This document shows, piece by piece, positions 1-6,330 of a stretch of DNA of 7,813 nt. Origin of the DNA: an uncultured Collinsella sp. (lineage in GTDB: Bacteria; Actinomycetota; Coriobacteriia; Coriobacteriales; Coriobacteriaceae). The notes under the pieces were generated by a model. That model was not told the origin of the DNA and made no database searches. It saw nothing but the letters and a program-made list of their open reading frames with translations. The stretch spans positions 1 to 7,813 of the forward strand of contig CABRDB010000090.1 of NCBI GenBank assembly GCA_902469555.1. The letters run 5' to 3'. Position numbers and translations under genes: made by a program. Position 1 is the stretch's first letter, and every line of letters begins with the position of its first letter.

Positions 1-1290
1 CAGGCCGTTCACGCGTCCGTCCTCGCCCGTCTCGATGGCGAGCGGGGCCGTCAGCTCCAGCACCTCGCAGCCCTCGGCCTGGGCACCGGCAATCTCGGCG
101 TCCTGAGCCGTCATATCGCAGATGCGGCGGCGGTAGACGATGCTTACCTTTTCGGCACCGCAGCGCACGGCAGAGCGCGCCACGTCCATGGCCACGTTGC
201 CACCGCCGATGACGCACACGCGCTGGCCGCTCAGGTCGGGCAGCTCGTCGTCGCCGATGGCACGCAGCATCTTGACGGCCGACTCCACGCCGGGAGCCTC
301 TTCGCCCGGAAGGCCGAGCTTCTTATCGCTGTGGGCACCAATGGCCAGATAGACGGCATCGAACTCGTCGCGCAGGCGGGCAAGCTCCTCGCCGTTCACG
401 GAGTGGTCGAGCTCAACGTCGATGCCGGCGCTCAAGATCCAGTCGATCTCGGCCTGCAGACGCTCGCGCGGCAGACGATAGCTGGGGATGCCGTAGCGCA
501 GCATGCCGCCCAGGTGGTGACGCTGCTCAAAGATGGTCACCTTGTGGCCCATCACGGCCAGGTAGTAAGCACAGGAAAGACCAGCCGGGCCGCCGCCGAT
601 CACGGCGACGCGCTTACCGGTGTCGTCCACTACATGCGGTTTGTGGTCGTTGAGGTCGCTGTGCTCAACGGCAAAACGCTTGAGGGCGAGGATGTTCATG
701 GGGTCGTCGACCATGCCACGGCGACAGTGCATCTCGCAGGGATGCTCGCACACCAGGCCGCAGACGAGCGGCAGCGGGTTGTTCTTGCGGATGACCTTGA
801 CGGCATCGGCATAGCGGCCGGCCTCGACGAGCGAAATGTACCCGGGAATGTCGACGTGCGCCGGGCAGCCCGAGACACACGGAACGCGGGCCTCGCGATC
901 AAAGCCGCAGGAATGCTCACGGATGTGGTGCTCAAAGTCATCACGGAAGCCACGAATAGCTGTGAGCGCCATGGCGCCGGCCTCGTAGCCGATGGCGCAG
1001 TCGCTCGAAAGGTAGATAGTGCGGGCCGTGCGCTCAATCAGGTTGAGCGTGGACTCATCGGCGCGCCCTTCGAGCACATCAGCGAGCAGGTCGCTCAGTG
1101 CGCTGAGGCCCACGCGGCAGGGCGTGCACTTGCCACAGCTCTGAGTGGAGCACAGGTTGACGAGCGCTGCCGTAAACTCAACGGGACACGGGGCGAGCGA
1201 ACTCACCGCCAAACGGCGTCCGAGCGCATCGTGCAGGTCGTCCATGACGGCCTGAGCGTGGCTGCGTTCCATTACATGCAGTCGAGCCAT
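1..1290 (-). CDS. NuoF-like 4Fe-4S / GltD-like FAD-NAD(P) oxidoreductase, 3' end outside window
   Basis: A continuous frame of 430 codons runs from ATG at 1290 to the window edge with no stop. Residues 1-120 resemble the C-terminal iron-sulfur part of NuoF: SCGKCTPCR at 51-59 (Cys52, 55, 58) plus Cys98 would hold one 4Fe-4S cluster. Residues 128-195 match the GltD N-terminal Fer4_20 module, with Cys138, 142, 178, 181, 185 and 189. An FAD-binding GGGPAG lies at 232-237 and a second dinucleotide site, GGGNVAMD, at 362-369. Proteins of this build (SfrB-type, and subunits tied to hydrogenases or formate dehydrogenases) move electrons between NAD(P)H and ferredoxin-like partners in the cytoplasm; which partner applies here is unknown. 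An AGAGGGG ribosome site precedes the ATG; an in-frame GTG at 1305 is less likely. The gene has its own 270-base upstream spacer, so it probably begins a transcription unit continuing past position 1. Confidence 0.88.
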   Translation of the reverse strand, partial: MARLHVMERSHAQAVMDDLHDALGRRLAVSSLAPCPVEFTAALVNLCSTQSCGKCTPCRVGLSALSDLLADVLEGRADESTLNLIERTARTIYLSSDCAIGYEAGAMALTAIRGFRDDFEHHIREHSCGFDREARVPCVSGCPAHVDIPGYISLVEAGRYADAVKVIRKNNPLPLVCGLVCEHPCEMHCRRGMVDDPMNILALKRFAVEHSDLNDHKPHVVDDTGKRVAVIGGGPAGLSCAYYLAVMGHKVTIFEQRHHLGGMLRYGIPSYRLPRERLQAEIDWILSAGIDVELDHSVNGEELARLRDEFDAVYLAIGAHSDKKLGLPGEEAPGVESAVKMLRAIGDDELPDLSGQRVCVIGGGNVAMDVARSAVRCGAEKVSIVYRRRICDMTAQDAEIAGAQAEGCEVLELTAPLAIETGEDGRVNGL

Positions 1291-1354
1291 AAGATCCCCT
1301 CTCACATGGCAGCCCGGAGGCGAGGCCGGGCGAAATTGCTACACGCAACACACT

Positions 1355-1375
1355 GACCTAAAAAGTTGTTAGGTC
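1355..1375. repeat. Inverted repeat upstream of the oxidoreductase gene, possible operator
   Basis: GACCTAA (1355-1361) and TTAGGTC (1369-1375) form a perfect 7-bp inverted repeat around a 7-base centre, 65-85 bases ahead of the oxidoreductase start. A second, weaker one, GCGGT/ACCGC, lies at 1415-1437. Neither is followed by a T-run in either direction, so operator sites or leader structure are more likely than terminators. No promoter could be assigned with confidence. Confidence 0.35.
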
Positions 1376-1478
1376 TCCACGCAGTTCGGCAGGCGGCATG
1401 AAATGTCACCCTCAGCGGTGAAATAGAACATTACCGCAGATAAATGCCGTATTTGATAAAACGCGTTACCAAATGACA

Positions 1479-1513
1479 ATGCCCCGTCCGCGCGAGCACG
1501 CGAACGGGGCATT
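1479..1513 (-). terminator. Probable terminator of the alpha-glucoside operon
   Basis: AATGCCCCGT (1479-1488) pairs perfectly with ACGGGGCATT (1504-1513), and the inner CGCG segments extend the stem past a one-base offset. It begins 49 bases after the stop of the GH4 gene and separates it from the next minus-strand gene. The sequence after the stem has only a short T-run on either strand, so the call rests mainly on stem strength and position. Confidence 0.65.
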
Positions 1514-1562
1514 GGTCAAGTTTTGCGGTCAGCGGCTCTTTTGTGCCAGCGACCTTCTGTCT

Positions 1563-2945
1563 TTAGCTAAGCTCGGGCCAGTAGCCCTTGTTGGCCTCGA
1601 TCATGTCGTCGAGAACCTCCTTGGCGACCTTCATCGACGGCACGGTCTTGTTCAGCGTAAAGGCCTTGAGCGCCTTCTCGTACGAACCCTCGATCGTAGC
1701 CTCGACCACGAGCTTCTCCGAGTTCAGCTGCTGCATCATGAGGCCCTGCTGGAACAGAGGAATGTTGTCGCGGCTGATGACCTCGGGGCCGTTCTTGCCA
1801 ATGTAGGCAGGCAGCTCGACCATGGCGTCGTAGGGCATGTTGGGGATAGCGCCCTTGTTCTCGCAAATGACCAGGAAGCGCTGCTTGGTGTCGTTCTTCA
1901 GAGCGATGGCCAGGTCGGCAATCCAGTCGCCGTGGCTGCCCGCGTAGAACGTGCTCTCGTCGATCTCGCCGGTCTTCTCGTAGTGGTCGATGCCGTCGAA
2001 GAGGTTCTTCTCGCGCGTCTCCTCAACCTCATTCGCACGGGTGCGCTCGGGGTTGGAGTGCTCGACGAACTCCTTCTGCTGCAGGTAGTAGTTCAGATAC
2101 GTGTTGGGCAGGTACTCCGGGAAGCACTCCATGATCTCGTACTCGCCCTTCCAGACGTAGTACCAGCTGCCCTTGGTGTGGCGATTCTGCTCGGGGTGCT
2201 CGTCAGTGGCCTCCTCGGGCTTCTTTGCCATGAGCGAGCCCATGCCCTTGAGGTAGGAGTCGGGCAGCAGGATCTGGTGCTCCTTGATGTACTCGCGCAG
2301 CTGCGGGAGCACCTCCTCGCCCTTGTGGCGGATCGAGGTGAACCAACCAAAGTGGTTGAGGCCAAAGTAATCGTACTCGACATCCTTCTTGTCGATATCG
2401 AGCGCGGCGCAAACCACGTCGATAATCGCGATCGGCATGTCGCAGATGTTGATGATGCGAGCGTTGGGACGCAGCACACGGCAGCCCTCGGAGACGATGG
2501 CGGCAGGGTTGGAGTAGTTGAGAATCCAGTAGTCCTTCTTGGCGTACTTCTCAACGTCATCGATCAGCTCGACCATGGGGAAGATGGTGCGCATGCCGTA
2601 GGCAAGGCCGCCGCAACCACAAGTCTCCTGACCCACGCAGCCGTGACGCAGCGGAATTTTCTCGTCCTGCTCGCGCATGGCGTAGCCGCCCACGCGCATC
2701 TGGGCAAACACGAAGCTGGCATCCGTAAAAGCCGTCTCTTTGTCGGTGGTCACCGTGAGCTTGATGTCCAGGCCGAGATCCTCGTGCAAAATCCAGTCCA
2801 CGAGCACGCCGATCTTGCGCTGGCGCTCCTCGTTGATGTCGTACAGACGAATCTCGTCAACGTCGAGCTCGTCCTTGCGCAGGGCGATGGACTTGACGAT
2901 GCCGGGGGTAAAGGTGGATCCGCCACCACACAGAGTAATGATCAT
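1563..2945 (-). CDS. 6-phospho-alpha-glucosidase, glycoside hydrolase family 4
   Basis: The 460-residue protein is a full-length GH4 enzyme. It would hydrolyse 6-phospho-alpha-glucosides, such as maltose 6'-phosphate delivered by the adjacent PTS, to glucose 6-phosphate and glucose in the cytoplasm, using NAD+ and a divalent metal (Mn2+ in GlvA/MalH). The N-terminus carries the dinucleotide-binding GGGSTFTPGIVKS (7-19). ICDMP at 167-171 has the metal-ligand Cys168 and catalytic Asp169; CDMP marks the alpha-glucosidase branch, whereas 6-phospho-beta-glucosidases have CNVP. The second metal ligand would be His198 in GLNHFGW, and Tyr262 or Tyr263 corresponds to the catalytic Tyr. A GQETCGCGG loop lies at 105-113. 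The gene starts three bases after the EIIBC stop, and its AAGGAG ribosome site sits inside the end of the EIIBC gene, so the two are translationally coupled. Exact substrate (maltose, trehalose, sucrose isomers) cannot be read from sequence. Confidence 0.95.
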   Translation of the reverse strand: MIITLCGGGSTFTPGIVKSIALRKDELDVDEIRLYDINEERQRKIGVLVDWILHEDLGLDIKLTVTTDKETAFTDASFVFAQMRVGGYAMREQDEKIPLRHGCVGQETCGCGGLAYGMRTIFPMVELIDDVEKYAKKDYWILNYSNPAAIVSEGCRVLRPNARIINICDMPIAIIDVVCAALDIDKKDVEYDYFGLNHFGWFTSIRHKGEEVLPQLREYIKEHQILLPDSYLKGMGSLMAKKPEEATDEHPEQNRHTKGSWYYVWKGEYEIMECFPEYLPNTYLNYYLQQKEFVEHSNPERTRANEVEETREKNLFDGIDHYEKTGEIDESTFYAGSHGDWIADLAIALKNDTKQRFLVICENKGAIPNMPYDAMVELPAYIGKNGPEVISRDNIPLFQQGLMMQQLNSEKLVVEATIEGSYEKALKAFTLNKTVPSMKVAKEVLDDMIEANKGYWPELS

Positions 2946-2948
2946 TGT

Positions 2949-4565
2949 TTACTGCTCCTTCTCAATTGCGTTCTCGACCTTGTCGCGCATCTCGGCGACC
3001 TTCATGCCAAAGATGATCTGGATATTGTTGCCGTTGCGGTTGATGCCGCTGTTGGGCACGTGGTTGATGAGGTTCTCATCGATGAGGTCCGGGTTCTTAA
3101 CGTTCACGCGAAGACGCGTAAAGCAGTTCTCGAGCTCCTCGATGTTGTCCTTGCCGCCAAGACCTGCGACCAGGTCGGCAATACCTGCATCGACGCCCTC
3201 TGCGGGAGCCGCGGCAACAGCGCCCTGCTTCACCGCAACAGATGCGGCGGCCTCGCCCTCGGCAACGGACTCGGCGAGCTCGGACTCCTCCTCGCGACCA
3301 GGCGTATGGAGGTTGAGCTTCTTGATGAGGAAGGTGAAGAGGAAGAAGTACAGAGCGGCGTTGACGACTCCAAGTACCAGCATAACCGGCCAGTTGGTCT
3401 TATCGACACCAAGAACCAGGTTGGAAACCACGATGTTGATGATGCCGCCTGCAGTCGAAGCGGGCACGGAGAGGACCTTGAGCAGGACCAGGAAGATGCC
3501 GGAAAGAACCGAGTGAACGACAAAGAGCACGGGAGCGGCAAAGACAAAGAGGAAGTCCATGGGCTCGGTCACGCAGGAGAGCACGGCGGTGATGATCAGC
3601 GGGATGATAACGGCCTTGGTCTTATCCTTGTTCCCCTTGTAAGCGGTGAAGATAAAGGCGAGACCGATACCGATGTAGGGCCACAAGTTGTTGAAGGTGT
3701 AGCTGTTGAAGTAGGTGCTATCGGAGAAGGGCTGGCCCGTCATTGCCATCTCGGCAACACGGATGGGATAAGCGCCGGCGATAACCTGATCACCCAGCGT
3801 AAGGGTGCCGCCCACATCGGAGAACTGGAACGGGGTGTAGATGAGGTGGTGCAGACCGGTAGGAACGAGCAGCTTGTTGAGCATGCCGTAGATAAACAAA
3901 CCGATGTTGCCCGACTCCTTAATGATGCCGGCAACGGAGGAGATGGCACCCTGAACCGGAGGCCAAACGATGCAGAAGCCAGCGCCCATGATCCAGGAAA
4001 TGATGATCATGATCAGGAACGGAAAGCGAACGCCCGAGAACATCGAAAGGGCAATGGGGAACTGCTTGTTCGAGTACTTGTTGAACACGGCACCGGTGAT
4101 GCAACCAAGAATGATGCCGCCAAACACACCGGTATCGAGCACCTGGATGCCCATAACGGTGCTCTGGCCGGTTCCGGTAAGACCGAGCATGCCGTTCGCA
4201 TCGGCAAGAGAGCCGGTGGCGTTGAGCACGATGTTGTTAGCCTGCAGGAACAGGAAGAACGACATCAGGGCGATCAGCGAAGCATGGCCCTTGTTCTTCT
4301 TTGCCATGGCGCCGGCGATGCCAACGCAGAACAGAATCGAGAGGTTGTTGATGATAAACATCAGCGACTGATAGACAACGGCGCCCACAAGCTGGAACGG
4401 ACCGGAGCCCAGTACGGGGACCAAAGCGCAGATGGTCTTGTTGGTCAGAATGATGCCCACGATGAGCAGGATGCCGGCAACCGAGAGATACATCATCGGC
4501 TGGACGATCGACTTCGCGAACACCTCCAACGGCGCTTTGAAATTGAACTTCTTTTTTGCGGTCAT
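2949..4565 (-). CDS. PTS alpha-glucoside transporter subunit EIIBC
   Basis: The 538-residue membrane permease of the glucose/glucoside PTS superfamily imports and phosphorylates an alpha-glucoside. The EIIC part (about 1-420) has many hydrophobic segments, the PTGLHH motif at 235-240 and a TEPMDF motif at 333-338 that corresponds to the family's TEPxEF substrate loop. An Ala/Glu-rich linker (about 421-460) leads to a C-terminal EIIB domain whose phosphorylated cysteine is Cys481 in ENCFTRLR. No EIIA domain is fused; the separate EIIA encoded upstream in the operon must donate the phosphate. The ATG at 4565 is chosen because GGGGAG lies 7 bases upstream and the protein then begins MTAKKKFNF. 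A TTG nine codons earlier is open but would overlap that ribosome site. With the GH4 partner, alpha-glucoside specificity is much more likely than beta-glucoside or N-acetylglucosamine. Confidence 0.94.
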   Translation of the reverse strand: MTAKKKFNFKAPLEVFAKSIVQPMMYLSVAGILLIVGIILTNKTICALVPVLGSGPFQLVGAVVYQSLMFIINNLSILFCVGIAGAMAKKNKGHASLIALMSFFLFLQANNIVLNATGSLADANGMLGLTGTGQSTVMGIQVLDTGVFGGIILGCITGAVFNKYSNKQFPIALSMFSGVRFPFLIMIIISWIMGAGFCIVWPPVQGAISSVAGIIKESGNIGLFIYGMLNKLLVPTGLHHLIYTPFQFSDVGGTLTLGDQVIAGAYPIRVAEMAMTGQPFSDSTYFNSYTFNNLWPYIGIGLAFIFTAYKGNKDKTKAVIIPLIITAVLSCVTEPMDFLFVFAAPVLFVVHSVLSGIFLVLLKVLSVPASTAGGIINIVVSNLVLGVDKTNWPVMLVLGVVNAALYFFLFTFLIKKLNLHTPGREEESELAESVAEGEAAASVAVKQGAVAAAPAEGVDAGIADLVAGLGGKDNIEELENCFTRLRVNVKNPDLIDENLINHVPNSGINRNGNNIQIIFGMKVAEMRDKVENAIEKEQ

Positions 4566-4604
4566 AGCGGTACTCCCCTTCCTTTTCCGCAAATTAAGAC
4601 AGAT

Positions 4605-4657
4605 GTGCCCTAGACAAGACTGTGAGCCTTGCCTTATATCAATCGATGTGTGGGCAC
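4605..4657 (-). promoter_or_regulatory. Nested hairpin in the antiterminator-EIIBC spacer, possible attenuator or processing site
   Basis: In the minus-strand RNA, GTGCCC (4657-4652) can pair with GGGCAC (4610-4605). Inside this, AGGCAAG (4634-4628) pairs with CTTGTCT (4618-4612), including one G-U. The structure fills most of the 99-base spacer and is followed by ATCTGTCTTAATTT, a moderately T-rich stretch, before the EIIBC ribosome site. It could terminate some transcripts or set the 5' end and stability of the downstream message. Only pairing potential is visible. Confidence 0.4.
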
Positions 4658-4664
4658 GTTATGC

Positions 4665-5519
4665 CTAGAGACCAGGTTCTCCAAGCAGGTTAACAATGTG
4701 ATATGCGAGATAACTCTTCTCGGCATCGGTAACGACAACGTTATAGGTAGACGACAAGTGGGCGGCTATGGCGTCCGCGCACGAGAATGCACGCGGATAC
4801 GCCGTTTCATCGATTCGGAACAGCGCGTCGCCGTTGATTTGCCCGGCCGTAGGATCGAGTGCTCGCTGAGCGAAAAACTGCAGGTGACGAACGAAGCGTT
4901 CGTAAGGCAGCGAGGTGTCATCGAGGGTCGTGGCATAGCGCTCGGAAACAATCGCGAGCACGTCGCGAACAAGCTGAACCGAGATGATTAGACGGTCGGA
5001 GCGTTGCGGCATGGTGGCGTTGACGATATGCAAGGTAATGAAACCCTGCTCCTCCTCGCTCATCTGGATGCCCATATACTCCTTGATAATCTGCAGCGCA
5101 CGGCCCGCAAGCGCGTACTCCTTGCGATAGAACTGCTGGATCTCGAGCAGCAGCGGATTCTCGCAGGAAACGCCTTTGCGCTCGCGATCGAGGGCGAGGC
5201 TGATATGGTCTGCGAGAGCGATAAGAATCTTGTCATTGATATCGACATTGAGCTCTCGACGAAGCATCTGAACGATGTCCTCGGAAATCACGAGGTTGAC
5301 GGTGGGGATGGACTCCAAAAGATGTGCCAAGCGGTCAATCGTACGCGAATCCTGAGAAGTTCCCTCCTGCAACGCGTAGGTCTTTTCGACCGACGTCTCA
5401 TCGATGGCATCGCCGGCATGGCGACCAAAGCAGAGGCCTCGACCGATGACGATGAGCTCGGAGCCATCGTCCGAAGTGACCATTGCGACGTTGTTGTTAA
5501 AAACTCGCTTGATAACCAC
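4665..5519 (-). CDS. licT: LicT/BglG-family transcription antiterminator
   Basis: This RNA-binding regulator is expected to bind a RAT hairpin in nascent mRNA and block an overlapping terminator. Residues 1-56 form the CAT RNA-binding domain (MVIKRVFNNNVAMV at the start, IGRGLCFGR around 25-33). PRD1 follows with His105 (ADHISL) and His164 (TLHIVN), and PRD2 with His212 (RHLQFF) and His274 (AYHIVN). All four are the positions phosphorylated by PTS proteins in this family, so control by sugar flux and HPr is likely. GTG at 5519 gives a 284-residue protein (LicT is 277) whose start aligns with the family N-terminus; GTGs at 5528 and 5531 are also open, and the latter lies 6 bases after the EIIA stop. 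Its likely target is the RAT-like element in the operon's own leader. The symbol is by family resemblance; orthology to Bacillus licT is not shown. Confidence 0.93.
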   Translation of the reverse strand: MVIKRVFNNNVAMVTSDDGSELIVIGRGLCFGRHAGDAIDETSVEKTYALQEGTSQDSRTIDRLAHLLESIPTVNLVISEDIVQMLRRELNVDINDKILIALADHISLALDRERKGVSCENPLLLEIQQFYRKEYALAGRALQIIKEYMGIQMSEEEQGFITLHIVNATMPQRSDRLIISVQLVRDVLAIVSERYATTLDDTSLPYERFVRHLQFFAQRALDPTAGQINGDALFRIDETAYPRAFSCADAIAAHLSSTYNVVVTDAEKSYLAYHIVNLLGEPGL

Positions 5520-5537
5520 GGTACCCACCACAAGAAT

Positions 5538-6050
5538 TTACTCGGAAAGCCAGACGACAGGCTCTTTAACAGCAACAGGGCCGGAAGCATGCTCACGAAG
5601 AGTCGAGTTCTCCGAACGCTCGCACACGATAACGAAGACCGTGGGATCGAAGCCGGCAGCGCGAACCGCGTCGAAATCGACCTCGACGAGGGGCTGGCCC
5701 GCGTCGACATGGTCACCCTGGGCAACAAGCGCATGGAAGCCCTTGCCCTCAAGCTTAACAGTGTCGATTCCGATGTGCAGCATCACCTGAGCAGAGCTGT
5801 CGTCGGACATGATGCCCAGCGCGTGCTCAGTCGGAAACAGCGCCGCAACGGTACCGGAAACAGGAGCGCACACCGTTCCCTCTTGGGGAACCACGGCAAC
5901 GCCATCGCCCACTGCACGACTGCTAAAAGCGGGGTCATTGGTATTTTCTAGATTAACAAGCTCGCCGGAAACAGGGGCGAGAATCTCGAACTCGGAAGTC
6001 GCAGTCGCCTGCTTGTCCGAGCCACCCATAAGGCGAGAAAAGAAACCCAT
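5538..6050 (-). CDS. PTS glucose-type EIIA protein, stand-alone
   Basis: The 170-residue soluble EIIA has the length of E. coli Crr (169). It accepts phosphate from HPr and passes it to EIIB Cys481 of the permease encoded two genes downstream. The family core is visible: APVSGELVNL at 25-34, a second APVSGTV at 62-68, His76 in PTEHALGI, and the phosphorylated His92 in MLHIGIDTVKLEGKGF. ATG at 6050 gives the typical N-terminus MGFFSRL and has AAGGGA 9 bases upstream. The frame stays open to a GTG at 6113, but that extension would translate the leader terminator stem and has no family counterpart. It is the first gene of the operon and abuts the antiterminator gene. A wider role in carbon regulation, as for Crr, is possible but not indicated. 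Confidence 0.93.
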   Translation of the reverse strand: MGFFSRLMGGSDKQATATSEFEILAPVSGELVNLENTNDPAFSSRAVGDGVAVVPQEGTVCAPVSGTVAALFPTEHALGIMSDDSSAQVMLHIGIDTVKLEGKGFHALVAQGDHVDAGQPLVEVDFDAVRAAGFDPTVFVIVCERSENSTLREHASGPVAVKEPVVWLSE

Positions 6051-6075
6051 GGTGGCATGTCCCTTCATAAATATA

Positions 6076-6138
6076 GCCCAACCAAAATCAACCGAATGCA
6101 TCCAAAGAGACACATCCGATCAAAGACTTTGGTTAGGC
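6076..6138 (-). terminator. Leader terminator overlapping the RAT-like element
   Basis: In the minus-strand RNA, positions 6138-6125 pair with 6089-6076 over 14 bp. After a 3-base bulge (6124-6122), 6121-6113 pair with 6098-6090 over 9 bp, leaving a 14-base loop. All five non-Watson-Crick positions are G-U in minus-strand RNA and would be A-C mismatches in plus-strand RNA. TATATTTATG follows the stem, giving a moderately U-rich tail. The 5' arm shares 6131-6138 with the RAT-like hairpin, so only one of the two can form. The stem ends 25 bases before the EIIA start codon. Confidence 0.7.
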
Positions 6139-6166
6139 CCACGTCCGAGGGACTCGGTAACCTTCC
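6131..6166 (-). promoter_or_regulatory. RAT-like antiterminator hairpin (LicT/BglG target)
   Basis: On the minus strand the element starts GGAAGGTTACCG, matching the family RAT start GGATTGTTACTG at 9 of 12 positions, and ends in TAACC, close to the usual AAACC. GGTTA (6162-6158) pairs with TAACC (6135-6131), and CCGAG/CTCGG (6157-6145) closes a 3-base loop. It is longer than the usual 29-30 nt because the 3' internal loop has about six extra bases, so it is a divergent or alternatively folded RAT. Its 3' arm is part of the terminator stem, as in bgl, sac and lic leaders. Confidence 0.6.
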
Positions 6167-6187
6167 GCATTTCTTTTTACGGGGGTT

Positions 6188-6193
6188 ATTGTA
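6188..6193 (-). promoter_or_regulatory. Putative -10 box of the alpha-glucoside operon
   Basis: TACAAT on the minus strand matches the TATAAT consensus in 5 of 6 positions and lies about 20 bases before the RAT-like element, a sensible distance for a short leader. No good -35 is found at 16-18 bases (ACTATT at 17), which would fit an activator-dependent promoter. A small palindrome, GTCAT-T-ATGAC, lies at 6215-6225 upstream of it. Confidence 0.4.
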
Positions 6194-6227
6194 GGCAACA
6201 ACAAAGCCAGAATAGTCATTATGACCG

Positions 6228-6261
6228 GTGAGCGGTATTTTTTCTTCGATAAACGGTATTT
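6228..6261 (-). promoter_or_regulatory. Direct repeats phased at 21 bases, possible activator site
   Basis: AAATACCG occurs on the minus strand at 6261-6254 and again at 6240-6233, exactly 21 bases apart, or two helical turns. Continuing downstream, the copies read ACCGTTTAT and ACCGCTCAC. The first fits the loose 9-base LytTR-type half-site pattern and the second differs at two positions. The pair ends 34 bases upstream of the putative -10 box. The LytTR link is inference; only the repeat and its phasing are observed. Confidence 0.4.
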
Positions 6262-6265
6262 AAGC

Positions 6266-6312
6266 GACACTTAGGGACGTTCCTTTTCTGCCGGCACTCG
6301 GGGACACTCCTT
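6266..6312. repeat. Two-copy 20-base imperfect repeat, REP-like intergenic element
   Basis: On the minus strand AAGGAGTGTCCCCGAGTGCC (6312-6293) and AAGGAACGTCCCTAAGTGTC (6285-6266) match at 15 of 20 positions with a 27-base period. A TGCCGGCA palindrome lies at the junction. It sits just after the EFR1 stop. From memory, similar AAGGAACGTCCC modules recur in intergenic regions of this bacterial group and near REP-type tyrosine transposases; that could not be checked here. Confidence 0.5.
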
Positions 6313-6330
6313 GCAGCAATTTCGTATGCG

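Noticed and set aside
331..1356. A plus-strand frame of 341 codons
   Set aside because: It is antisense to the oxidoreductase, whose cysteine motifs and dinucleotide-binding sites are intact on the minus strand.
4566..4592. A TTG start giving EIIBC nine extra residues
   Set aside because: The extension would be the GGGGAG ribosome site itself translated, and ATG at 4565 is well placed after it.
1473..4613. A plus-strand reading frame of over 1000 codons
   Set aside because: It lies opposite the GH4 and EIIBC genes, both clearly conserved, and its product is a monotonous Val/Leu/Asp/His-rich chain with no domain. It stays open because of GC-biased third codon positions on the other strand.
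6051..6113. A GTG start giving EIIA a 21-residue extension
   Set aside because: It would translate part of the leader terminator stem, and ATG at 6050 gives the usual family length and N-terminus.
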